Positions 25,043 through 34,456 of a stretch of 64,000 nucleotides of DNA are shown here, one piece after another. Origin of the DNA: CAWGJF01 sp963822905 (GTDB lineage: Bacteria; Bacteroidota; Ignavibacteria; Ignavibacteriales; Ignavibacteriaceae); contig CAWGJF010000007.1 in assembly GCA_963822905.1 (NCBI GenBank), positions 310,001 through 374,000 of the forward strand. Direction: 5' to 3'. Below the pieces are notes generated by a model. It worked only from the letters and a program-made list of their open reading frames with translations, was not told the origin of the DNA and searched no databases. The first letter of the stretch is position 1, and every line of letters begins with the position of its first letter. The translations under genes and the position numbers were made by a program.

Positions 25043-25972
25043 ATGAACATTGTTGTAGAGAATCTTACTAAACAATACGGTCCTCAGAAAGCTGTTGATA
25101 CAATTTCTTTCCAGGTTAAAACCGGGGAGATCCTTGGTTTTCTTGGTCCCAACGGCGCCGGTAAAACCACCACGATGAAAATTCTAACCTGCTTTATGGC
25201 TCCAAGTTCCGGAGATGTAAAGATTGGAGATTATTCCATTCGTGATCACCAGGACGAGATTAAAACCAAAATAGGTTACCTGCCGGAAAACAATCCACTT
25301 TATTTTGATATGCCCGTTCTGGAATATCTTTCCTACACGGCAAATTTGCAGGGCGTTCCTAAGAATGAAATCGAGAATAAAATTATTGAGATGGTTCATG
25401 AATGTGGACTTAATGATGAGAAGCATAAAAAAATTGGGGAACTATCAAAAGGTTACAGGCAGCGTGTCGGACTTGCCCAGGCAATGATCCATAATCCTGA
25501 AATTTTAATTTTAGATGAGCCCACTTCCGGACTTGATCCAAACCAGATAATTGAAATAAGAAACCTTATTAAAAGAATCGGTACTGAGAAAACTGTTATT
25601 CTCAGTACGCATATTCTTCCAGAAGTTGAAGCAATCTGTGACAGAATTTTAATTATCAACAAAGGAAAAATCGTTGCGGATGGTACTTCGGATACTCTGA
25701 GAAAACAAGCGCAAGGTGAAGAGATGCTTCGAATAAAGATCGAGGACGAAACAAATAAAGATTTAATTTCGGAAGGCTTACGCTCAGTTGAATCCGTTGC
25801 GATGGTTGATCCTGTTGCTGATTCTCAAAACACTTTTATGATTCAAAGTAAAGGTGGAATGTCATCCAAACGTGAGATATTCAAATTGTGTGTGCAGAAA
25901 AACTGGACGCTAACTGAGCTTACTCCGGTTGAAACAAAGCTGGAAGATATTTTCAGAGAATTAACGACTTAA
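25043..25972 (+). CDS. ABC transporter ATP-binding protein, GldA-like
   Basis: A 309-residue ABC ATPase with Walker A GPNGAGKTT, Q-loop GYLPENNPLY, signature LSKGYRQRVGLAQA, Walker B ILILDEPTSGLD and switch His STHILPEVE, followed by a C-terminal domain of about 80 residues as in GldA/CcmA-like ABC-2 systems. It pairs with the permease at 26023, the GldG-like protein and the DUF4340 protein. This four-gene order is found in gliding and non-gliding bacteria alike, so gliding should not be assumed. Substrate unknown. Confidence 0.9.
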   Translation: MNIVVENLTKQYGPQKAVDTISFQVKTGEILGFLGPNGAGKTTTMKILTCFMAPSSGDVKIGDYSIRDHQDEIKTKIGYLPENNPLYFDMPVLEYLSYTANLQGVPKNEIENKIIEMVHECGLNDEKHKKIGELSKGYRQRVGLAQAMIHNPEILILDEPTSGLDPNQIIEIRNLIKRIGTEKTVILSTHILPEVEAICDRILIINKGKIVADGTSDTLRKQAQGEEMLRIKIEDETNKDLISEGLRSVESVAMVDPVADSQNTFMIQSKGGMSSKREIFKLCVQKNWTLTELTPVETKLEDIFRELTT

Positions 25973-26022
25973 AGAATTTCAGAATTGAAAGATTTCAAGA
26001 TTAATAAACATCTAATTTGATA

Positions 26023-26748
26023 ATGAGAAAAACCTGGATAATAGCTGCAAGAGAACTTAGACTCTTTTTTGATTCTTTAACCGCATACATTTTAATCGTC
26101 ATCTTTCTTGGGTTAAGCGGATTTTTTACTTGGATTTCAGGTTCTGATGTTTTCTTTATCGGGCAAGCTACATTACAACCATTCTTTTCGGTTGCTTACT
26201 GGACACTCTTCTTTTTTATACCTGCATTAACAATGAGAATGATCGCTGAAGAAAACAAATCCGGAACCATTGAACTCTTATTAACAAAAGCTGTAACTGA
26301 TTGGGAAGTTGTCACAGGAAAATTTCTTGCCTGTCTTACATTAATCGCAATTGCACTGGTTTTAACAATTCCTTATTACATTACTGTTGCCTCAATTGGC
26401 AATGTTGATCATGGCGCCGTTTGGTGTGGTTATCTTGGATTATTATTAATGAGCACTGTTTATATCAGCATCGGACTTTTTGCAAGCAGCCTTACAAGCA
26501 ACCAGATTGTTGCATTCCTTTTATCACTTTTCATCGGAGTTTTCTTCCTGATAATTTTTGACGTGCTTTCAAGTGATTTCACTGGATTGATTGGAGAAAT
26601 ATTCAGCTATTTGAATTTGCAAACTCATTTTGAATCTATTTCCCGCGGTGTAATCGATACTAAAGATATAATTTATTTTCTGAGTATTTCACTATTCGGT
26701 TTAATGCTAGCCGAGACCATGATTTCAAGAAGAAATATTGTTGACTAA
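26023..26748 (+). CDS. ABC-2 permease, GldF-like
   Basis: A 241-residue membrane protein starting MRKTWIIAARELRLFFDSLTAYI, typical of ABC-2 permeases. It has about six hydrophobic helices and the block LTMRMIAEENKSGTIELLLTKAVTDWEVV in the first cytoplasmic loop, as in GldF and NosY-type permeases. The ATG at 26023 is used; a TTG two codons upstream is possible. It lies 50 nt after the ATPase gene and 2 nt before the GldG-like gene, so it is the membrane part of the same transporter. Confidence 0.9.
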   Translation: MRKTWIIAARELRLFFDSLTAYILIVIFLGLSGFFTWISGSDVFFIGQATLQPFFSVAYWTLFFFIPALTMRMIAEENKSGTIELLLTKAVTDWEVVTGKFLACLTLIAIALVLTIPYYITVASIGNVDHGAVWCGYLGLLLMSTVYISIGLFASSLTSNQIVAFLLSLFIGVFFLIIFDVLSSDFTGLIGEIFSYLNLQTHFESISRGVIDTKDIIYFLSISLFGLMLAETMISRRNIVD

Positions 26749-26750
26749 CT

Positions 26751-28274
26751 ATGCTGACAAAAAATAAAGTAATAACATCGATCGTATTGTTTTTCGGAAT
26801 CATGATACTGGTAAACTTTTTTGCCGACAGGTTTTTTGCAAGATTGGATTTTACTGAAGACAAGCAATACACTTTAAGCGATGCAACAGAAAATATTTTA
26901 GGTTCACTTGATGGACCGGTAACTGTAACAGCATACTTTTCTGAAGACCTCCCACCTGATGTTGGCAAGGTTAAAAAGGATTTTAAAGATATTTTAACTG
27001 AATATGATAACGCTTCCGGCGGAAAGATTGTATACCAGTTTGTGAATCCTAACAAGGATCAGGAATCGGAAATGGAAGCAAACCAGGCTGGTATTCAACC
27101 AATAATGATTAACGTACGTGAGCGTGATCAAATGAAACAACAGAGAGCCTACCTGGGTGCGGTTCTTCAATATGGAGAGAAAAAAGAAATCATCCCACTG
27201 ATTCAGCCGGGCTCAGCAATGGAGTATGCTCTTTCAACAAACATCAAGAAATTAACTCTAAAGGAGAAAACAAAGATTGCTTTTCTGCAAGGGAATGGTG
27301 AGCCGCCTTTATCAGAAATGCCACAGTTGAATCAGCAGCTTGCAATTTTATATGATGTGGGAACTATAACGTTGACTGACACAACACAGATCCCAAACAC
27401 CTATAAAACTCTGGTTGTAGTTGCTCCAAAAGATACTGTAAACCCGATTTATTTCCAGCAGCTCGATAATTTTCTTTCCAAAGGTGGAAGAATTCTTCTT
27501 GCAATCAACCGGGTTGATGGAGATCTTTCTAACGCTTCCGGTAAAAGCATCAGTACTGGTTTTGAAAAATGGCTTGATAACAAAGGAATTGATATTGAAA
27601 ATGAATTCCTTCTCGATGTGAATGCAGGCAACGTGATGGTTCAGCAGAATACCGGAATGTTTATGATGAATACTCCGGTTAAATTTCCTTATCTCCCGGT
27701 AATAACAAAATTTGCAGATCATCCAATTACAAAAGGAATTGAATCTGTTACATTACTATTTGCAAGCCCGATAAAAATTTTACCAAAAGATTCTACATTA
27801 AAAATTACAAACTTAGCTTTTACTTCTGAGCAAACCGGGTTTGAAAAACCACCTGTTTATTTTAATGTTATGAAACAATGGACAAAAAGCGATTTCCCTG
27901 TTTCATCTCTTCCGGTTGCTGTTGCAGTTGAAGGAAATATTGACGGTAATGTTCCATCCAAAATGGTTGTTTTTGGTGACGGCGATTTCGCGGTAAGCGG
28001 CAGTGGAAGAAATGCACAACGTTTGCAGGCTGATAATATAAACTTAATGAGCAACGCAATTGACTGGCTTTCAGATGATACAGGGCTAATTAGTTTGAGA
28101 ACAAAAGGTGTAAGTTCACGACCGATTGATCCGGATTTACAGGACGGAACAAAAACTTTCCTGAAATATCTCAATTTCTTGCTGCCAATAATTTTAATAA
28201 TCGGTTTCGGAATTATTCGTTACCAGTACAGAAGAAGATTAAAAAATAAGTGGATGAACGAGAGTTATGTTTAA
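26751..28274 (+). CDS. GldG-family ABC transporter auxiliary protein
   Basis: A 507-residue protein with an N-terminal helix (KVITSIVLFFGIMILVNFFADRFF), then the ABC_transp_aux/GldG region (FARLDFTEDKQYTLSDATENIL, DPITVTAYFS-type strand, YQFVNPNKDQESE, KIAFLQGNGEPP). It ends in a C-terminal helix (FLNFLLPIILIIGFGIIRYQYRRR). The central domain is periplasmic. These proteins are always linked to ABC-2 ATPase and permease genes, as here. The last 8 nt overlap the next gene. The substrate or process is not known in this organism. Confidence 0.88.
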   Translation: MLTKNKVITSIVLFFGIMILVNFFADRFFARLDFTEDKQYTLSDATENILGSLDGPVTVTAYFSEDLPPDVGKVKKDFKDILTEYDNASGGKIVYQFVNPNKDQESEMEANQAGIQPIMINVRERDQMKQQRAYLGAVLQYGEKKEIIPLIQPGSAMEYALSTNIKKLTLKEKTKIAFLQGNGEPPLSEMPQLNQQLAILYDVGTITLTDTTQIPNTYKTLVVVAPKDTVNPIYFQQLDNFLSKGGRILLAINRVDGDLSNASGKSISTGFEKWLDNKGIDIENEFLLDVNAGNVMVQQNTGMFMMNTPVKFPYLPVITKFADHPITKGIESVTLLFASPIKILPKDSTLKITNLAFTSEQTGFEKPPVYFNVMKQWTKSDFPVSSLPVAVAVEGNIDGNVPSKMVVFGDGDFAVSGSGRNAQRLQADNINLMSNAIDWLSDDTGLISLRTKGVSSRPIDPDLQDGTKTFLKYLNFLLPIILIIGFGIIRYQYRRRLKNKWMNESYV

Positions 28275-29214
28275 GAATATTTCTTCAAAAAACCTGCTTA
28301 TTATTTTTATAATTCTTTTTGTGCTTGCAGCAATTTTTGTTTATTACGATTCCACAACTGAAGTAAGAACTTTCAAAAAAGACATTGTTAGCATTGATAC
28401 CGCTAAAGTAACTTCCGTTTCAATATATTCTAAAGCGACAAACCATAAAGAAGTAAAATTGTTCAAGCAGGGAAACTACTGGATGGTGCAGTTAGAAAAT
28501 AATAAATCTGTTCCCGCAGAAGGATCCAAGATAAAAAATCTAATAAACCAGCTTGCACAGATTAAAACAAGTAGCTTAGCGGCACAGGATGAAAGTAAAT
28601 GGACTGAATACCAGGTTGATACTTCCGGCACGCGTGTAAAAGTTTTTGAAGGAAATGATAATACGTTGGATATTATTCTTGGAAAATTCTCATACCAGCA
28701 GCAGACAAGATCGATGTCAACTTACGTTAGAGTTAAAGGTGATAACAATATTTACGAAGTTGCAAATTTTATGGGATTTGCATTTAATCAAAAACCGGAT
28801 GCGTTCAGGAATAATTATATTGTAAATGATGATATGAAAAACTGGAACAGTCTGAGTTTTACTTATCCTGCAGACAGCTCTTTCACATTAGTAAAAGATA
28901 CATTAGGTCATTGGAGCATAAACAATATCAGAACAGATTCAGCAAAGACAGTTAACTTCCTGAGAACTCTTTCTCACCTGATGGGAAATGAATTTGTTGA
29001 TAACCCGGATCAGTCACTTTTAGGTAAAGCTAATTACAGCGTTACAATTTTATCCTCTGCAAATGAAGGACAGCCAAAAAGAATCGATGTTTCTGCTTTC
29101 GGCGATCAGTTCCTGCTTCACTCATCCCAAAACCCTGAATCATATTTTAACGGAAATGCCAATTCTCTGAAAACCAAAATCTTTATTGGGAAAAATTATT
29201 TCTTCAAAAAATAA
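28267..29214 (+). CDS. DUF4340 protein
   Basis: A 315-residue protein with one N-terminal membrane helix (LLIIFIILFVLAAIFVYY) and a periplasmic beta-rich DUF4340 domain (VTSVSIYSKATNHKEVKLFKQGNYWMV, VKVFEGNDNTLDIILGKFS). Related proteins repeatedly follow GldG-like genes. Its ATG overlaps the preceding stop by 8 nt, so translation is coupled. It is the last gene of the ABC block; the next gene is convergent, 19 nt away. Function is inferred only from context. Confidence 0.83.
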   Translation: MFKNISSKNLLIIFIILFVLAAIFVYYDSTTEVRTFKKDIVSIDTAKVTSVSIYSKATNHKEVKLFKQGNYWMVQLENNKSVPAEGSKIKNLINQLAQIKTSSLAAQDESKWTEYQVDTSGTRVKVFEGNDNTLDIILGKFSYQQQTRSMSTYVRVKGDNNIYEVANFMGFAFNQKPDAFRNNYIVNDDMKNWNSLSFTYPADSSFTLVKDTLGHWSINNIRTDSAKTVNFLRTLSHLMGNEFVDNPDQSLLGKANYSVTILSSANEGQPKRIDVSAFGDQFLLHSSQNPESYFNGNANSLKTKIFIGKNYFFKK

Positions 29215-29233
29215 ATTATCAGAATTTTACCTC

Positions 29234-31700
29234 TTACATCACACTTTGCGGATCGATATCAAAAGTAAGCTTTACATCTTTATAACGGGAAGATTTGTTG
29301 TATTCAATAAATGAATCTAACAGAGCTTTTCTGAGAATTTTTCCACCGGGGTCGGAAGATTTATGAGACTTGATAAGAATGTGAAAACGGTAGTAACCTT
29401 TTAATCTTGCAATTACAGCAGAAGCCGGCTTTGAAATTTCCAGCCACTTTTTATATTTATTGAGATACTTGCCGTAATCCGTAATTGAGCCTAATGCTTT
29501 TTTCTCAGATAAATCTTTTGTTTCAATTAAAGCAATGTGTGTAAACGGTGGATATCCCATCTTTTCCCTGTCGGTAATTTCCCTTTTATAAAATCCATCG
29601 TAATCATTTTTAACAACCATCTGCAAAGCAAAATGTTTTTCATTCTGTGTCTGAATTATAACTTCACCTGCTGTTTTGCTTCTGCCCGCTCTACCGGAAA
29701 CCTGCGTAAGAAGCTGAAAAGTTCTTTCATCCGCACGGAAATCAGGCAGCCACAGAGTTGTCTCGGCAGAAATAACTCCAACTAAAGTAACACGCGCAAA
29801 GTCAAGTCCTTTAGAAACCATCTGCGTACCGACAAGCAGATCAACATCCCCATTTGCAAATTCTAAAAGTATATTACTAAGGTTCGCTTTTTTTGTAATC
29901 GAATCCGAATCTATTCTCCTCATTGAAATATTAGGAAAGTAAGATTCAATTTCGTCCTCGACTCTTTCTGTTCCGGTTCCAAAATATTTTATTGATAATG
30001 AACCACAGTGCGTACATGCACCCGGGACTTTTTTTGTAAGCCCGCAATAGTGACATTGAATAACTTGTTTGTTGATATGATAAACCATCGGGACAGAACA
30101 GTTATCACACTGTTCCACTTCGCCACAATCATTACAATAAATTTGTGTCGAAAAACCACGCCGATTTTGCAGGATGATTATTCCTTCTTTTTTCTTCAGC
30201 CTGTCTTCAATTATATCAAGCAGTGTTCTGGAAAAAATATTTTCCATCCTCTGCTTCTTTTTCTCTACAATAACATTTACTAATTGCATATGAGGAAGTT
30301 TTGCATCATCAATTCTTTCAGTTAATTCCTGCAATATATATTTACCAGATTTTGCATTGTACATACTTTCAATCGATGGGGTTGCAGAGCCAAACACAAC
30401 AGGACAATTATGAATGCTGCCAAGCACTACAGCACCATCTCTTGCATTATACCTTGGAATCATATCAGCCTGCTTGTAACTGTGATCGTGTTCTTCATCA
30501 ACTACAATTAAACCAATTTTATCAAGTGGTGAAAACAAAGCTGAACGTGCACCGATTACAACTTTGGATCTTCCTTTTTGAATTCTTCTCCAAGAATCAT
30601 ATCGCTCACCGGCTGACATCCTGCTATGAATGACAGTTACTTCATCTCCAAAATTATTTATCAAACGTGAAGTTATTTGCGGAGTAAGTGAGATTTCAGG
30701 GACAAGGATTAAAACGGTTTTATTATTTTCAAGCGCAGTTTTTGCAAGCTCGATATAAACCTGAGTTTTGCCGCTTCCGGTAACACCGTGAAGTAAATAA
30801 GCTTTAAATTTTTCTTCGTTAATATTTTTCGATATTTCATCAAAAACTTTTTTCTGTTGATCAGTAAGAGTTAATTGCTGATTTACTTCTGTGTAGTGTT
30901 CCCTGAATCTTCTTTCAACTTCTTTTTCAAAAGTCGAGACAAATCCTTTTTCAACTAGTGAATCAAGAGATGATTTTGAACTTTCTGTTTTATGTAATAA
31001 CTCTGCAACCGGCAATGATTTCCCTTTGGCATTCAATAATTCAAGCAGAATTTTTATTTGCTTCGGAGATCTTTTTTCGAGTGCGGGAAGTCTTGAATAA
31101 ATTTCCCCGACGGATTTTTCGAGTTTAACAAATAAAGCAGTCTTGGGTTTAACCTTTGCTTTTCCAACATCGTCAAAAACACTAATTGCTCCATTATTTT
31201 GCAGTGTATGTAAGATAGAATAAATATTTTTTCTTTTAACAATTTTTTGTAGCAGCTGCTGACTGATTTCTTCTCTTTCAGACAAAACTTTCAGGATTTT
31301 TGATCTTACCGAACTTTTGTTTTTCTCCTTTAATAATAAATGTTTGCAAACATCTATTGAAGAATAAATTTTTCGTTTGGATTCAATTTCTGATCCATAA
31401 GGAATTGCAAGTTTTAATGCTTCTCCAAGAGAAGACAAATAATAATCAGAAAGCCACTCATAAAATTTTAATTTCTTTTTATCGATGATTGGTTGATCAT
31501 CAATAATATCTTTGATCGGTTTTATTTCTTCTTTTACTGAAGTTGTCTTGCTTACATTGATGATAAAACCAGTGAAGTGTGCGTTTCCCGAATGGCGCAA
31601 CTGCTCTTACACCAAATTTTGCAAGCGGAAGTAATTCAGGCGGAACAGAATAAGTAAAAGCTTTCCTGAAAGGAAGTGGAAATATCAGATCGACATACAT
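29234..31700 (-). CDS. priA: Primosomal helicase PriA, one frameshift
   Basis: PriA restarts stalled replication forks as a 3'-5' DNA helicase and primosome loader. From ATG 31700 the N-terminal DNA-binding domain reads MYVDLIFPLPFRKAFTYSVP...GVRAVAPFGKRTL. The frame then breaks at 31575-31576 (AA on the plus strand for A); removing one base restores TGFIINVSKTTSV and the rest. Helicase motifs are LLHGVTGSGKTQVYIE, VIGARSALF, DEEHDHSYKQ and GSATPS. Zinc-binding Cys pairs are CNDC, CDNC, CHYC and CTHC. The repaired protein is about 821 residues. Disruption of such a conserved gene by one homopolymer base suggests sequence error. Confidence 0.93.
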
Positions 31701-31702
31701 CT

Positions 31703-32254
31703 TTATTCTTTAGTATAATAAGCAGCCATGCTTGTCAGGTTATCTCCGTTCGTATCATCGCTGTACATTTCAAATTCAAGTGTGTCTATTGAGTTATCCC
31801 AGATTATTCTTTTGTAATCTTTTGATTCAATAATTTTTCCATTTGTACTAACTACGCTGTCACCCGGCTGAAGTGTCAGGTAGTAAAAAGGGTCTTCAAA
31901 AACGATTCCTTCGACATCATTAATATTTTTAAAATCATAATTTATCATTGCATCCAGGTTTTCACCATCTAAAATCAATTTACGATCTGTAATGAATTTC
32001 CCTTCGCTTTCCATCTGTTCAATAAACTTTTCACTCTTAAGAGCAAAATCGAACAGGTTTTTTTTATCTTCATTCAACTCTGTTTTATCAACGGCATCTG
32101 ATTTTACATCTTTAACTAAAACAGTAACTGAACCTGAATTTGAATCCTTCAATTCAATTTTATATGAAGCAGTATTGAAGTGCAGACAACCCTGCATCGT
32201 TAAAGTCAATGCTGTAATTGAAATAATTTTTAAAGCTGTTAATTTTCTAAACAT
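31703..32254 (-). CDS. Hypothetical lipoprotein
   Basis: A 183-residue protein with a lipoprotein leader: charged start MFRK, hydrophobic core, and lipobox LTMQGC (Cys at about residue 22). The remainder (SYKIELKDSNSGSVTVLVKDVKSD, KFIEQMESEGKFITDRKLILDG) resembles no family I can name. It lies 3 nt before priA on the same strand and may be co-transcribed with it. Probably anchored in the outer or inner membrane facing the periplasm. Confidence 0.7.
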   Translation of the reverse strand: MFRKLTALKIISITALTLTMQGCLHFNTASYKIELKDSNSGSVTVLVKDVKSDAVDKTELNEDKKNLFDFALKSEKFIEQMESEGKFITDRKLILDGENLDAMINYDFKNINDVEGIVFEDPFYYLTLQPGDSVVSTNGKIIESKDYKRIIWDNSIDTLEFEMYSDDTNGDNLTSMAAYYTKE

Positions 32255-32389
32255 GGTCTGATTTTTCTTTTATAATGATTGGTAGACAAATATAAACAGG
32301 TAAGCAGAGATTCTCAATATAAATGAAGACGAACAGGTTTATTTATCAATTGTTTAGTAATTTTCCTTAATACAAAAATCTAAAATTAA

Positions 32390-33379
32390 ATGTTTACAGA
32401 TGCTGTAAAACATCTTCGGAATGCTGTTCTTTTCCTCACCAGCCTAATTGTAGTTGGTACATCCGGTTATATGCTGATTGAAGGATGGAACCTTGAAGAT
32501 TCCCTATATATGGTGATTATCACTATTACTACAACAGGTTATGGAGAAGTTCACCCACTTTCACATTCAGGTCAAATTTTTACTCTGCTTCTCGTACTTG
32601 TAAGTTTTGCAACTGTAATATACATAGGTGGGATTGGCGTTCAGATAATAATTGAAAGTAAAATTTTCAGGAGGTGGAGAGTGGAAAAGAAAATTGCTAA
32701 TCTTTCCGGGCATTACATAGTTTGCGGTTTCGGAAGAATGGGCAGACATATTTGTGAGGAACTCGTTGAAGAAAAAGTTCCATTTGCTGTGATTGAAAAT
32801 AATTCTGAAAATATTGCTACCTTAAATGAATTGGGTTATCTCTTTAATGAGGGCGATGCAACCAATGATGCTGTACTTGAAAGAGCTGGTGTGAAAAATG
32901 CAAAAGGGCTTGTTGCTGTTCTGTCCAGTGATGCCGAAAATGTTTTTACAACTCTTTCCGCTAAATCTATTAACCCTAAAATGTTTGTCGTAGCCCGGGC
33001 AATTGAAGATGCCACTGAACCAAAACTATTAAAAGCAGGTGCAGACAGAGTCGTAAAACCGTACGAGCTTGGTGGGGTCAGAATGGCATCGTTATTACTT
33101 CGACCGGGGGTTGCAGATTTTATTGAGATTGTTGCCGCAAACAGGAACCTGGATTTGCAGATTGAAGAGATTGTTGTGAAAGAAGGGTCAAAGATGCACG
33201 GAAAAACCCTTGCTCAACTGCCGTTGCGTACTGAGTTCAATTCAATTATTGTTTCGATTCAGAATGATGAAAAGGGAATTTTTGTTTATAATCCAAAAGG
33301 TGATATAATCGTCGACGAAGGGAATAAACTGATTGCAATCGGAGAAAAAAGTAATCTTGAAAAATTAAAAGATTTTTAA
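32390..33379 (+). CDS. Potassium channel with RCK domain
   Basis: A 329-residue two-helix potassium channel: helix 1 at about 11-30 (NAVLFLTSLIVVGTSGYMLI), pore with selectivity filter TTTGYGE (residues 47-53), helix 2 at about 62-90. Then come a RCK/TrkA-N Rossmann domain beginning HYIVCGFGRMGRHICEEL (108-125) and a TrkA-C domain at about 250-329. This is the MthK-like layout of K+ channels gated by a cytoplasmic ligand. The ligand cannot be told. It is divergent from the lipoprotein gene and ends 1 nt before the convergent LD-carboxypeptidase gene. Confidence 0.92.
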   Translation: MFTDAVKHLRNAVLFLTSLIVVGTSGYMLIEGWNLEDSLYMVIITITTTGYGEVHPLSHSGQIFTLLLVLVSFATVIYIGGIGVQIIIESKIFRRWRVEKKIANLSGHYIVCGFGRMGRHICEELVEEKVPFAVIENNSENIATLNELGYLFNEGDATNDAVLERAGVKNAKGLVAVLSSDAENVFTTLSAKSINPKMFVVARAIEDATEPKLLKAGADRVVKPYELGGVRMASLLLRPGVADFIEIVAANRNLDLQIEEIVVKEGSKMHGKTLAQLPLRTEFNSIIVSIQNDEKGIFVYNPKGDIIVDEGNKLIAIGEKSNLEKLKDF

Positions 33380-33380
33380 A

Positions 33381-34430
33381 TCAGGCAACTGGTTTTTCCA
33401 GAAGCTTTAATGTTTTTCTTTCTGAATTAATTTCTGCTCTTATTCCAACCGGCAAAGTTAACTTATCAACAACATGCCCGAAAGATAATCCATAAATAAC
33501 CGGAATTCCAAGATTGCCAAGTCTGTCTTTTAATACATCCATCAAAGAAAAAGAACCGCTAAATGCAGGGTTTTGCCTATTCGGTTCACACAATTTAAAA
33601 ACGCCGAGCGCAACTCCAGATGCCTTCTCAAATTTACCGGCTTGCAGCATTTGCGTTAACATCCGGTCAATCCTGTAAGGTTCTTCAAGAAATTCCTCAA
33701 GAAAAATTATTTTGCCTTTTGTATCAACATCATAAGGTGTTCCTATAAGCGAAGCAACTATTGAAAGATTACCACCAATTAATTCACCTTCCTGAATTCC
33801 ACCGGAGATGGAAGTGATCCCATAAATATTATAATTATTCCTGCTTCTGGAATTTTCAAGTTCAAGTTTTTCTTCTGTATTACTCAGAATTTTTTCAAAA
33901 TAATTTTTGCTGTATTTACTGAATGACGAAGTAGCGACAGGTCCGTGATAGGTAACAAGACTGCTGTATTTGTATAAAGCAAATAACAAAGCTGTTACAT
34001 CACTGAAACCAATTAGCGGTTTTGGATTTTTGTGTATCAGGTTATAATCAAGATAAGGTAAAATTCTTGTGCAGCCATAGCCACCTCTAGCACAAACTAT
34101 TCCGGCAATATCGCTTCTTGAAAACATTTCGTTTATATCTGCAGCACGTTCTTCATCAGTGGCAGAGAAGTAACCGTGCTTCTGCATCAGCCTGTCAGAA
34201 TATGTAACTTCAAATCCAAGGTTCCGTATATTATTGATTGATTCCTGCTTTTCATCTTTTGTAATGTAGCTTCCGGGTGTGACAAGAGCAATTTTGTCTC
34301 CCCTTTTTAATGCTGATGGTTTTACTGTTTTATTACCCGAATACTGTCTTCCATCTGCAAAAAATTTAGGAGAAACTAAAGTTGCAATCGATGCAACTGT
34401 TGTAGTTTTAATGAAGTTTCTTCTTTTCAA
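33381..34430 (-). CDS. LD-carboxypeptidase (peptidase S66), exported
   Basis: A 349-residue S66-family serine peptidase that removes the terminal D-Ala from muropeptide tetrapeptides during peptidoglycan recycling. The N terminus (MKRRNFIKTTTVASIATLV) looks like a Tat-type signal, so it may act in the periplasm. The catalytic Ser is Ser143 in GFSDVT, the Glu lies in the FLEEFLEEP block (about 244-250) and the His is His319 in SFGHVV. The RGGYG loop (115-119) is conserved. It lies 26 nt after the ADP-forming synthetase gene on the same strand. The related MccF microcin-resistance activity cannot be ruled out. Confidence 0.85.
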   Translation of the reverse strand: MKRRNFIKTTTVASIATLVSPKFFADGRQYSGNKTVKPSALKRGDKIALVTPGSYITKDEKQESINNIRNLGFEVTYSDRLMQKHGYFSATDEERAADINEMFSRSDIAGIVCARGGYGCTRILPYLDYNLIHKNPKPLIGFSDVTALLFALYKYSSLVTYHGPVATSSFSKYSKNYFEKILSNTEEKLELENSRSRNNYNIYGITSISGGIQEGELIGGNLSIVASLIGTPYDVDTKGKIIFLEEFLEEPYRIDRMLTQMLQAGKFEKASGVALGVFKLCEPNRQNPAFSGSFSLMDVLKDRLGNLGIPVIYGLSFGHVVDKLTLPVGIRAEINSERKTLKLLEKPVA

Positions 34431-34456
34431 TAATCTAAAATTTCAATTAATAATTT

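Noticed and set aside
25043..29214. A gliding-motility locus, from similarity to GldA, GldF and GldG.
   Set aside because: The same four-gene ABC/GldG/DUF4340 block occurs in many non-gliding bacteria, and no other gld genes are in the window.
33381..34430. LD-carboxypeptidase seemed to lack the catalytic serine because the RGGYG loop continues with CT.
   Set aside because: In the E. coli enzyme the nucleophile lies in the later GHSDFT block; here the matching GFSDVT carries Ser143, and Glu and His are also present.
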